DNA of 16,170 nt from UBA7398 sp964632545 (GTDB lineage: Bacteria > Actinomycetota > Actinomycetes > Nanopelagicales > Nanopelagicaceae): contig CAZWBQ010000020.1 in NCBI GenBank assembly GCA_964632545.1, forward strand, positions 1-16,170, written 5' to 3'. Position 1 is the first letter of the stretch. Every line of letters starts with the position of its first letter. The notes beneath the pieces were generated by a model. It did not search any database and had not been told where the DNA came from. It saw nothing but the letters and a program-made list of their open reading frames with translations. Shown piece after piece: positions 1-6,280 of this stretch. The translations under genes and the position numbers were made by a program.

Positions 1-52
1 GAGCACCGCCTTTGCAAGGCGGGGGTTAGGGGTTCGATTCCCCTGGTCTCCA
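1..52 (+). tRNA. tRNA-Ala (anticodon TGC), 5' part outside the window
   Basis: This is the 3' two thirds of a tRNA. The 3' strand of the D stem is at 1-4, the anticodon stem CCGCC/GGCGG at 6-10 and 18-22 encloses the loop TTTGCAA with anticodon TGC at 13-15, and a perfect T arm (AGGGG, loop TTCGATT, CCCCT) lies at 28-44. The acceptor strand GGTCTCC is at 45-51 and the discriminator A at 52. CCA is not encoded: the next bases are CGTG, so the 3' end must be added by a CCA-adding enzyme. The 5' acceptor and most of the D arm lie before base 1. In many actinobacteria tRNA-Ile and tRNA-Ala follow gyrA and precede ppiA, which fits the next gene. Confidence 0.95.
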
Positions 53-53
53 C

Positions 54-578
54 GTGACTAATACACCAAATACAAAAGCAACTTTGCACACCAACAAAGG
101 TGACATCGTTGTAGATCTGTTTCCTAACCATGCACCGAAAACTGTTGCTAACTTTGTTGAATTAGCAAGCGGTTCTCGCGAATGGGTTGATCCTCGCACC
201 GGTTATAAAACTTCCGAAAAACTTTACGATGGCACAGTTTTCCACCGCGTCATCAAAGGTTTCATGATTCAAGGTGGCGACCCACTTGGTCAAGGAACAG
301 GCGGACCTGGTTATAAATTTGCTGACGAATTTCATCCAGAACTAAATTTTGATCGCCCATATTTATTAGCAATGGCTAATAGCGGCCCAGGAACAAATGG
401 CTCACAATTTTTTATTACAGTAGCACCAACTGCTTGGTTGAACCGCAAACACAGCATTTTTGGCGAAGTTACTGATACTGCAAGCCAGGCTGTAGTGGAT
501 GCAATTGCCACTACTGCAACTGGCGCACAAGATCGACCAATCGAAGCGGTAAAGATTAATTCTGTTTCATTAAGTTAA
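54..578 (+). CDS. ppiA: Peptidyl-prolyl cis-trans isomerase, cyclophilin type, cytosolic
   Basis: Cyclophilin that interconverts cis and trans Xaa-Pro bonds during protein folding. The 174 residues cover one cyclophilin domain with no signal peptide or membrane segment, so it should act in the cytosol. Visible active-site elements are FHRVI with the catalytic Arg at 65, FMIQGGD at 70-76, GTNGSQFFIT at 113-122, and the W128-L129...H133 substrate pocket in AWLNRKHSIFGEV. The insertion WVDPRTGYKTSEKLYDG near 44-60 is typical of actinobacterial PpiA. The GTG start at 54 is chosen because the first beta strand (ATLHTNKGDIVV, 9-20) must be included; the next in-frame start, TTG at 84, would cut that strand. 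The start lies 2 nt after the tRNA-Ala body, so no Shine-Dalgarno site or leader is possible outside the tRNA. Order tRNA-Ala, ppiA, crgA, pabA, pknB matches the mycobacterial origin-proximal region. Confidence 0.95.
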   Translation: MTNTPNTKATLHTNKGDIVVDLFPNHAPKTVANFVELASGSREWVDPRTGYKTSEKLYDGTVFHRVIKGFMIQGGDPLGQGTGGPGYKFADEFHPELNFDRPYLLAMANSGPGTNGSQFFITVAPTAWLNRKHSIFGEVTDTASQAVVDAIATTATGAQDRPIEAVKINSVSLS

Positions 579-582
579 TTAC

Positions 583-1140
583 TTGTTATTTAATAACGTG
601 AAAAGATTTGCAACAGACTCATTAACAAATTTAATTTTAGTAATTATTGCTGGTAGCTATTTATTGCAGATGATTATTCCCGGATATGAATCCGCGCTTT
701 TGCTAGCTAAAGATCCAGTGATAAATGGTGAGTACTACCGAATTCTCACTGTAGCGCTGCTTCATGGCGGGCTACTTCATTTAGGTTTTAACCTTTACTC
801 GCTCCACTTATTAGGCACCCCGGTTGAAGCTTTCTTTGGTAAAGGTCGCTATCTCACAATATTTATCAGCTCGCTGATTGCGGCCTCATTTGCTTCACTA
901 ACTTTCAACCCACCATATGTGTATTCAATAGGCGCTTCGGGTGCGATCTTTGGATTGTTTGGCGCACTTGCGGTTGGCGGAAAACGGATGGGCGTAGATT
1001 TCCGAAGTATCGGCACAATTGTTGCGATTAATTTCGCGCTTGGTTTTATGATGAACGGAATTGATTGGCATGCGCACTTAGGCGGATTACTTGGTGGCGC
1101 GGCAGTCACTTGGGTTTTACAGAGCACTAAACGCCGCTAA
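583..1140 (+). CDS. Rhomboid-family intramembrane serine protease
   Basis: Polytopic membrane protein of 185 residues with the rhomboid core: the HGGLLHLGFN segment at 61-70 (conserved His and Asn of the second core helix), GASG at 117-120 with probable nucleophile Ser119, and DWHAHLGGLLGG at 161-172 with probable catalytic His165. About six hydrophobic segments can be picked out, the first near 15-33. The family cleaves membrane-protein substrates inside the bilayer; the substrate here is unknown. The frame opens at TTG 583, 4 nt after the ppiA stop; GTG 598 (protein starting MKRFATD) is a possible alternative. Neither has a clear Shine-Dalgarno sequence. It is probably co-transcribed with ppiA. 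In mycobacteria the same neighbourhood also carries a small membrane protein, but I do not claim orthology. Confidence 0.88.
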   Translation: MLFNNVKRFATDSLTNLILVIIAGSYLLQMIIPGYESALLLAKDPVINGEYYRILTVALLHGGLLHLGFNLYSLHLLGTPVEAFFGKGRYLTIFISSLIAASFASLTFNPPYVYSIGASGAIFGLFGALAVGGKRMGVDFRSIGTIVAINFALGFMMNGIDWHAHLGGLLGGAAVTWVLQSTKRR

Positions 1141-1143
1141 AAG

Positions 1144-1174
1144 TTATACACAGCCTTATCCACACTGTGGAGAA
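1144..1174. promoter_or_regulatory. Cluster of DnaA-box-like 9-mers in the rhomboid-crgA convergent gap
   Basis: TTATACACA at 1144-1152 and TTATCCACA at 1156-1164 both match the DnaA box consensus TTATNCACA exactly, in the same orientation, 12 bp apart. A third, inverted 9-mer at 1166-1174 (TTCTCCACA on the minus strand) has one mismatch. The second and third form a perfect TCCACA/TGTGGA inverted repeat around C1165. AT-rich sequence follows at 1175-1206. The gap lies between two convergent genes, so this is not an upstream promoter site for either. That these sites bind DnaA is inferred from the consensus. Confidence 0.65.
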
Positions 1175-1202
1175 TTACAATGATGTAATTAATAAAGAGG
1201 TA

Positions 1203-1463
1203 TTAACGCCATTTAGTGGCGAGCGAGAAGCCCACGCCAATAAAAGCAAAACCGACCAACATATTCCAAGCACCGATATTTGGGATTGGATAGGCGGTCT
1301 GAGAGATGTAGAAGACCACAATCCAAAGCAAACCAAGCAGAAAGGCAGAGACCATTACTGGAGCTAACCAAGCTGGACTTTCAACTGGGCCAGAATCCTG
1401 CTCCAATACTTCAGCTGGAACGTAATTATCTTTCTTCTTCTTGCGGACTTTTGATGTAGGCAT
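1203..1463 (-). CDS. crgA: Cell division protein CrgA
   Basis: Small actinobacterial divisome membrane protein of 86 residues, the usual family size. The N-terminus MPTSKVRKKKK closely resembles the basic start of other CrgA proteins. It is followed by a short acidic/polar cytoplasmic region, TM1 at about 32-54, a short external loop containing PIPNIGAWN, and TM2 at about 64-82, ending KWR. CrgA is known in streptomycetes and mycobacteria to act at the division septum together with FtsZ, FtsQ and peptidoglycan enzymes. It diverges from pabA and lies near pknB, as in other actinobacteria. The ATG at 1463 is preceded on the minus strand by TAATCT six bases upstream, which could be a -10 element for a leaderless transcript; no matching -35 is evident. 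Confidence 0.92.
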   Translation of the reverse strand: MPTSKVRKKKKDNYVPAEVLEQDSGPVESPAWLAPVMVSAFLLGLLWIVVFYISQTAYPIPNIGAWNMLVGFAFIGVGFSLATKWR

Positions 1464-1476
1464 GGGGTCAGATTAC

Positions 1477-1498
1477 ACCCGAATCTTTAGATTTGGGT
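1477..1498. promoter_or_regulatory. 22-bp imperfect palindrome between divergent crgA and pabA
   Basis: Left arm ACCCGAATCT (1477-1486), two-base spacer TT, right arm AGATTTGGGT (1489-1498). The arms are reverse complements at 9 of 10 positions, and the single mismatch would be a G-U pair in RNA. The site lies 14 bp upstream of the crgA ATG and 36 bp upstream of the pabA GTG, overlapping where a crgA -35 would sit. No T-run follows, so a terminator is unlikely. Size and position fit an operator for a dimeric regulator of one or both genes; that role is inferred. Confidence 0.5.
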
Positions 1499-1534
1499 AG
1501 CGGCATCGGATCTAGATCGAGAAAAGGGGCGCAA

Positions 1535-2158
1535 GTGAAGATCTTGGTTATAAACAACTTCGACTCATTTGTATTTAACCTGGTTGATTACTTACAACGC
1601 CTTGGTGCTGATTGCACGGTATTAAACAATGACCAAATAGATTTAACGCAAATTGCAAATTATGACGGAGTTCTAATTTCACCCGGTCCTGGAAATCCAG
1701 AAAGTGCTGGGTTAAGTATTGCAACAATAAAAAAATGCGCGGAATTAGTAAAACCACTTTTAGGTGTTTGTTTAGGGCACCAAGCGATAGGTGTTGCATT
1801 TGGAGCAACTGTGGAGCGGGCTCCTGAATTATTGCATGGGAAAACTTCGCAAGTAACACACAATAATTTAGGTGTACTTAATGGAATTGCTTCACCATTC
1901 ACCGCAACTAGGTATCACTCACTTATTATCAACAAAAACTCACTACCAAATGAATTAGAAGTTACCGGGAAAAGCGAATCAGGAATAATTATGGCGATAA
2001 AACATAAAACACTTCCAATAGAAGGTGTGCAGTTCCATCCCGAAGCAATACTTACCGAGCACGGTTACCAAATATTAGGTAATTGGTTAGTTCAATGCGG
2101 CGATCGCGACGCTCGAAAAAAATCAGAAGGTTTTAATCCAATTGTGATAAGAGGTTAG
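1535..2158 (+). CDS. pabA: Glutamine amidotransferase subunit of aminodeoxychorismate/anthranilate synthase
   Basis: Class I glutamine amidotransferase that supplies ammonia to the chorismate-using partner PabB or TrpE, for folate (p-aminobenzoate) or tryptophan synthesis. From the GTG at 1535 it is 207 residues. It starts MKILVINNFDSFVFNL, a hallmark of the TrpG/PabA family, and has SPGPGNP at 49-54, the nucleophile elbow GVCLGHQAIG with Cys79, and the His168-Glu170 pair in VQFHPEA. The frame extends upstream to a TTG at 1493, but the GTG is preferred because AAAAGGGG ends 5 nt before it and the family start begins there. No trpE or pabB is adjacent, so the sequence cannot decide between the two pathways; one subunit may serve both. 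Its stop codon overlaps that of convergent pknB by four bases. Confidence 0.9.
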   Translation: MKILVINNFDSFVFNLVDYLQRLGADCTVLNNDQIDLTQIANYDGVLISPGPGNPESAGLSIATIKKCAELVKPLLGVCLGHQAIGVAFGATVERAPELLHGKTSQVTHNNLGVLNGIASPFTATRYHSLIINKNSLPNELEVTGKSESGIIMAIKHKTLPIEGVQFHPEAILTEHGYQILGNWLVQCGDRDARKKSEGFNPIVIRG

Positions 2159-3726
2159 TTAGTAGCTGCGCGATTAATTGTAATTGTTACCGAACTACCA
2201 ATAGTTTTAACAGATCCAGCTTCTGGAGCTTGGGCCAATACAACTCCAACAGGTTGGTTAACATCGGCAGCATCAACAATTTTTACTAAGAATCCTGCTT
2301 GAGTTAACAAAGTCCGTGCTTGTATTTCACTAACACCAATCAGCGTAGGAACTTGCACATTTCCACTAGCGATATCGAGAACCACACCACTTCCCGCCAT
2401 GACGCTTTCGCCTGATTGGGGCGTGACGTTTAAAACAGTGCCTGGCGCTAGTTCAGAATCAACTGGATTAGTTCGCAAAATAACCAAACCTGATTGCACA
2501 AGAAGTATGCGAGCTTCTTCCAGAGATTTACCAATTAATCCAATTGGAATTATCGCGTCACCCGGTCCATCAGAAAGTGTCAATGTAACGCTACTTCCAG
2601 ATGAAACTTTAGAAGTTGCTAGCGGAAGTTGTGAAACCACTCGATCTTTAGGAATTCTAGGATCGTGCGCGCGATTAATTGTTATCGTGAAACCAACCAG
2701 TAATTCGCGAGCTTGACTTTCAGTCAAACCAACAACATTAGGCAGCCCTGCGCTTAAAGATGAACTAGATTTTGAAAATATTGTGAAATTTGCGACTACG
2801 CCTAACCCTAGTAAAACTGCGGCGATTGATGCAACAAACTTTAATTTCTTAGAAGGTTTTTTAGCCTTAGGTATCTCTCTAGTGATTGCCTCGCCGCGAG
2901 CTAATCGTTTCAAATCATCCAACATTGCTATTGCGCTTTGATATCGGTCATCTGGGTTTTTGGCTAGCGAAACCGAAATGAAATTATCAACGATTGGGTC
3001 TAACGAAGGTTGTAATTGTGTTGCAGGGACTACCGCACCAGACACATGCTGATAAGCAATAGCGACGGGAGTATCGCCGGTAAAAGGTGGTTTGCCTGAA
3101 ATTAATTCATAAAATAAACAACCAACAGAATATAAATCGCTTCTCGAATCAGCTTGATCGCCAATTGCTTGTTCTGGCGAAAGATATTGCGCTGTGCCTA
3201 CAACATTCCAAGTACTAGTCATTGTGGCACCCACGTCGTCGAGCGCTCTAGCGATTCCGAAATCCATTACTTTAACTGCGCCTGACTTTGTTAACATGAT
3301 ATTTCCAGGCTTTACATCTCTATGAATAATGCCGTGTTGATGTGAATAATCTAACGCCGCCAAAATTCCTTCAGTTATTTCAATGGCTCGCTCGAAAGTA
3401 AGACGATCACCGTTATGCAAAATCGCCCGCAACGTATGGCCTTTTACGTATTCCATAACAATGTAAGAAGTGTTTTGACCCTCATTAACTTCTTCGCCGG
3501 AATCGAAAACTGAAACTATACCTGGGTGATTTAAGCCGGCAGCGGCAAGCGCTTCTTTTTTAAATCTAGCTATGAACGAAGGATCGCGCGCTAAATCACT
3601 ACGCAATATTTTTACTGCAACTTGCCTAGACAATCTTTTATCTTCAGCGATATACACATCAGCCATACCACCAGTGCCGATCATTTCGCCTAGTTCGTAA
3701 CGACCACCCAATAATTTCTTATTCAT
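2155..3726 (-). CDS. pknB: Membrane Ser/Thr protein kinase with PASTA domains (PknB type)
   Basis: Receptor-like Hanks-type kinase. From ATG 3726 it has 523 residues: kinase domain about 8-275 with glycine loop GTGGMADVY (17-25), VAVK Lys39, HRDVKPGN (135-142, catalytic Asp137), DFG (156-158), and a Thr-rich activation segment before GTAQYLSPEQ. A basic linker leads to a single TM helix at about 297-317, then three extracellular PASTA repeats (about 327-387, 393-453, 458-518). PASTA repeats bind muropeptide or lipid II, coupling wall state to phosphorylation of division and wall enzymes. Mycobacterium tuberculosis PknB has four. The frame opens 12 codons earlier, at 3762, but MNKKLLGGRYELGE matches the normal family start. 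This ATG lies inside the last codons of the phosphatase gene (8-nt overlap), implying coupled translation. Confidence 0.95.
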   Translation of the reverse strand: MNKKLLGGRYELGEMIGTGGMADVYIAEDKRLSRQVAVKILRSDLARDPSFIARFKKEALAAAGLNHPGIVSVFDSGEEVNEGQNTSYIVMEYVKGHTLRAILHNGDRLTFERAIEITEGILAALDYSHQHGIIHRDVKPGNIMLTKSGAVKVMDFGIARALDDVGATMTSTWNVVGTAQYLSPEQAIGDQADSRSDLYSVGCLFYELISGKPPFTGDTPVAIAYQHVSGAVVPATQLQPSLDPIVDNFISVSLAKNPDDRYQSAIAMLDDLKRLARGEAITREIPKAKKPSKKLKFVASIAAVLLGLGVVANFTIFSKSSSSLSAGLPNVVGLTESQARELLVGFTITINRAHDPRIPKDRVVSQLPLATSKVSSGSSVTLTLSDGPGDAIIPIGLIGKSLEEARILLVQSGLVILRTNPVDSELAPGTVLNVTPQSGESVMAGSGVVLDIASGNVQVPTLIGVSEIQARTLLTQAGFLVKIVDAADVNQPVGVVLAQAPEAGSVKTIGSSVTITINRAATN

Positions 3727-4501
3727 TAGCAGCACCAATAAATTCTGGCTTAAATTCTTCACCAGCGTTATTTACCTGCGCAAGTATCACCGTGACATTA
3801 TCTGGCGCACCTTTCTTATATGCACCATCAATTAAGAGATTCACAGAATCTTCTAAGGAGTTCTGCTTAATAATGTTTAAGATTTCTAAATCTGATAAAA
3901 CTCCCGAAAGTCCATCGCTGCAAAGTAAATAAATATCATTAACCAGAGCTGGATATTCAATAAGTACCGGTTGGATATTTTCATTCCCCATGAGAGCTTG
4001 CGTTAGCATGGATCGTTGCGGGTGATCTGCAATTTCATCATGTGTGATTCGGCCTTGATTTAGCAACTCTTGGACCAAAGTATGGTCTGTGCTGATCTGC
4101 TCAATTTTTCCAGAACGGATTCGATAACAGCGTGAGTCGCCAACATGTAAAAGAGAGATGTTTTTATCGAGAATTGCAAGAGCGGTAATTGTTGTGCCCA
4201 TTCCTTCTAAATCTGGGTTGGCAGCAGATACTGCAGCGATCTCTCGATCCATTTCATAAACCATATTTAAGTAAAGATCTTCTTTTGAGTCTAAATCGAT
4301 TTCTGAACTATCAAAAAGTAATTGCAATGAAGATAAAGTTTTAATTGCAGTTTTTGAAGCAACTTCACCACCAGCATGACCACCCATACCATCAGCTACT
4401 GCAATTAAGTTCTTCGAAACAAACCCGGAATCTTCATTACCTTCACGGATTAAACCAAGTTCAGATTTAGCGACAATCGGAGAGAAGTTGAATTTACTCA
4501 A
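3719..4501 (-). CDS. pstP: PP2C-family Ser/Thr protein phosphatase (PstP type)
   Basis: Metal-dependent phosphatase expected to reverse PknB phosphorylation. PPM motifs in order: GLIREGNEDS, ADGMGGHAGGEVAS (metal-binding Asp), LEGMGTTITAL, LHVGDSRCYRI, HPQRSMLTQAL, LLCSDGLSGVLSD and GAPDNVTVIL (final metal Asp). These closely follow mycobacterial PstP. No TM helix is seen, whereas mycobacterial PstP carries a C-terminal membrane anchor. The chosen start is TTG 4501 (260 aa): AAGGAG sits 6 nt upstream, and the distance to NEDS (25 residues) matches PstP. An in-frame ATG at 4534 (271 aa) is preceded by TTATAC 5 bases upstream and could instead be a leaderless start. First gene of a pstP-pknB operon overlapping by 8 nt; rodA, pbpA and pknA, which normally lie between the two, are absent. 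Confidence 0.92.
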   Translation of the reverse strand: MSKFNFSPIVAKSELGLIREGNEDSGFVSKNLIAVADGMGGHAGGEVASKTAIKTLSSLQLLFDSSEIDLDSKEDLYLNMVYEMDREIAAVSAANPDLEGMGTTITALAILDKNISLLHVGDSRCYRIRSGKIEQISTDHTLVQELLNQGRITHDEIADHPQRSMLTQALMGNENIQPVLIEYPALVNDIYLLCSDGLSGVLSDLEILNIIKQNSLEDSVNLLIDGAYKKGAPDNVTVILAQVNNAGEEFKPEFIGAANE

Positions 4502-4516
4502 AACTTTCTCCTTCCA

Positions 4517-4546
4517 TTGTCGGTAGAGTTGCATTGTGGGTATAAC
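4517..4546 (+). promoter_or_regulatory. Putative promoter for the glycerophosphodiesterase-pheA-serS operon
   Basis: TTGTCG (4517-4522, four of six matches to TTGACA), an 18-bp spacer, then TATAAC (4541-4546, five of six matches to TATAAT). Initiation would be near 4553 and give a leader of about 68 nt, ending in GGAG 4 nt before the ATG at 4621. The -10 shares the AT-rich core TATAACTAATAT with the upstream region of the divergent pstP gene, so the two promoters may compete. The leader contains GGCGCT twice (4588 and 4603) but no convincing hairpin. Confidence 0.45.
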
Positions 4547-4620
4547 TAATATGAATAGCCTAACGCGACGTCTAACAGATAGGAACTGGCGCTAGGGCTT
4601 CCGGCGCTTAACGGAGAAAA

Positions 4621-5340
4621 ATGCGACCAAAAATATTTGCGCACCGAGGGGCTAGTCAAGATTTCGCCGAACAATCCTACGAAAGTTATGCGGGCGCTAT
4701 TTTGCAGAACGCAGACGGCTTTGAATGCGATGTGCAGCTAACTTCAGATCGAGAAATTATTTGTTGGCATGATGACGACACAAATCGACTTACAGATAAA
4801 CAATTGTTGATTGCTAAAACTCCAATGAGAGCGTTGTTAGAACTAGAAATTAAGGACGAAGGAAATATTGGCCGACCAATCACCTTTTTAGAACTGCTGC
4901 AATTATCAATTGATTCGGGCAGAGATTTGTTAGTCGAAACAAAACACCCAGTGCCAACCAAAGGTTTAATAGAAAAACTAGTTTTATCAGAATTAAAGAA
5001 ACGAAAAACTGATATTAAAAAGAGTGGAATAACTATCAACATAATGTCATTTTCATTTTTTGCCACCCAGAGAGTTGCCATTTCAAAAGAATTTACGCCA
5101 GTTTATTTATTAACCAAAACACCACAAATAAAATATCTGCCTGCTGATATTTATGGAGTTTATATAAACCTTTTAAAAAGCAAACCAGAATTAATAGAAC
5201 TGGCACATAAACGCGGTAAGAAAATCTTTGTTTGGACTGTAAACGATGCTGAAGATATGGAGTTTTGCGCACGGAATGGCGTAGCTGGGATAATCACAGA
5301 TAATCCGGCGCGAGCTAAGAATGTGCTCGGCTATTCTTAA
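4621..5340 (+). CDS. Glycerophosphodiester phosphodiesterase family protein
   Basis: Predicted cytosolic TIM-barrel enzyme hydrolysing glycerophosphodiesters to glycerol-3-phosphate and an alcohol, used in lipid turnover and phosphate/carbon scavenging. Of 239 residues, the family signature is clear: AHRGA with catalytic His8-Arg9, FECDVQLTSD with metal-binding Glu35 and Asp37, general acid/base His50 in CWHDD, and VETKHP with Glu106 and Lys108. The C-terminal VWTVNDAEDM and GIITDNPA segments are typical. The usual PENT after HRGA is replaced by AEQSY, a modest deviation. No signal peptide is seen, so it resembles cytosolic UgpQ-like enzymes more than secreted GlpQ. GGAG lies 4 nt before the ATG. 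It is followed after 3 nt by pheA; a glpQ-like gene also lies near pheA and serS in mycobacteria. Confidence 0.9.
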   Translation: MRPKIFAHRGASQDFAEQSYESYAGAILQNADGFECDVQLTSDREIICWHDDDTNRLTDKQLLIAKTPMRALLELEIKDEGNIGRPITFLELLQLSIDSGRDLLVETKHPVPTKGLIEKLVLSELKKRKTDIKKSGITINIMSFSFFATQRVAISKEFTPVYLLTKTPQIKYLPADIYGVYINLLKSKPELIELAHKRGKKIFVWTVNDAEDMEFCARNGVAGIITDNPARAKNVLGYS

Positions 5341-5343
5341 CCA

Positions 5344-6264
5344 ATGAGTACGTATGCCTATCTTGGCCCAGCAGGGACATTTACTGAGGCTGCGCTTAAA
5401 AATATTACAAAAAAAGACGACAAATTAATTCCATTTGCTAACGTTACTGCAGCGCTTGATGCAGTAAGAAACAACCAATCGGATTATGCGTTGGTGCCGA
5501 TCGAAAATTCAGTGGAAGGTGTAGTTGCGCGAACTCTTGATGAATTAGCAATAGGTGAACCGTTGGTGATTCTTGAAGAAACCACACTCCCAGTAAGTTT
5601 TTCATTAATGGTCTTAACTGGAAATAAAGGTAAGAAAATAAATTCAGTTGCAACCCACCCACATGCTGAAGCGCAATGCCGTGCATACATCGCAAAAAAT
5701 ATGCCAGGCGCAGAAATTATTACAACCGCCTCTACTGCAGCAGCTGCGGAAGGTTTAACTAACGGTAATTATGACGCAGCGATCGCTGCACCAATTGCCG
5801 CGGCTCATTACGGATTAGAAATAGTTGCAGAAGATATCGGTGATAACACAGCAGCAGTTACTAGATTTGTACTTGTCGGAAAACCCGGAAAAATTCCAGC
5901 CAAAACTGGGCACGATCGAACTTCACTGGCCGCATTTATTGGTGCGGATCATGCTGGTGCGCTCCTGGAAATTCTTACCGAATTTTCAGTAAGAGGCGTT
6001 AACTTAACTTTCATTCAATCTAGACCGACTGGTCGTGAACTTGGTAGTTACCATTTCATTATTGATGCAGAGGGACATATAAACGAAGAACGCGTAGGCG
6101 ATGTACTTATGGGCTTACGAAGAATTTGTGAAGATGTTCGCTTCTTGGGTTCGTATCCAAGAGCCGACAAAGTTGCACCCACAACTACAAATGCAACAAC
6201 AGATACTTCATTTCAAAGCGCATCGGCATGGTTGGCTGAAGTTCGCCAAGGAAAAAAGATTTAG
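5344..6264 (+). CDS. pheA: Prephenate dehydratase
   Basis: Converts prephenate to phenylpyruvate in phenylalanine biosynthesis. The 306 residues comprise a PDT catalytic domain (about 3-180) and a regulatory ACT domain (about 193-271). Catalytic-domain markers are YLGPAGTFTEAA (6-17), VPIENSVEGVV (51-61), HPHAEAQCR (105-113) and the TRF motif at 173-175 in NTAAVTRFVLVG. The ACT domain has GALLEILTEFSVRGVNLTFIQSRP, where the Phe-binding ESRP motif reads QSRP (225-228). No chorismate mutase domain is fused, as usual in actinobacteria. A low-complexity Thr-rich stretch (280-290) precedes a short C-terminal tail. The start lies only 3 nt after the previous stop and has no clear Shine-Dalgarno sequence, suggesting translational re-initiation. 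Confidence 0.95.
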   Translation: MSTYAYLGPAGTFTEAALKNITKKDDKLIPFANVTAALDAVRNNQSDYALVPIENSVEGVVARTLDELAIGEPLVILEETTLPVSFSLMVLTGNKGKKINSVATHPHAEAQCRAYIAKNMPGAEIITTASTAAAAEGLTNGNYDAAIAAPIAAAHYGLEIVAEDIGDNTAAVTRFVLVGKPGKIPAKTGHDRTSLAAFIGADHAGALLEILTEFSVRGVNLTFIQSRPTGRELGSYHFIIDAEGHINEERVGDVLMGLRRICEDVRFLGSYPRADKVAPTTTNATTDTSFQSASAWLAEVRQGKKI

Positions 6265-6280
6265 TCGGTAGGCTCATAAC

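Noticed and set aside
1159..1171. TCCACA/TGTGGA hairpin as a transcription terminator for the rhomboid gene or crgA.
   Set aside because: Six-pair stem with a one-base loop cannot fold well and no U-run follows on either strand; DnaA-box overlap explains it better.
1167..1367. 66-codon plus-strand frame opposite crgA.
   Set aside because: It is a shadow of the convincing CrgA coding frame and starts within the DnaA-box region.
4588..4608. GGCGCT direct repeats in the leader before the glycerophosphodiesterase gene, considered as a riboswitch or attenuator.
   Set aside because: The copies are direct, no stable stem is formed by eye, and no terminator follows.
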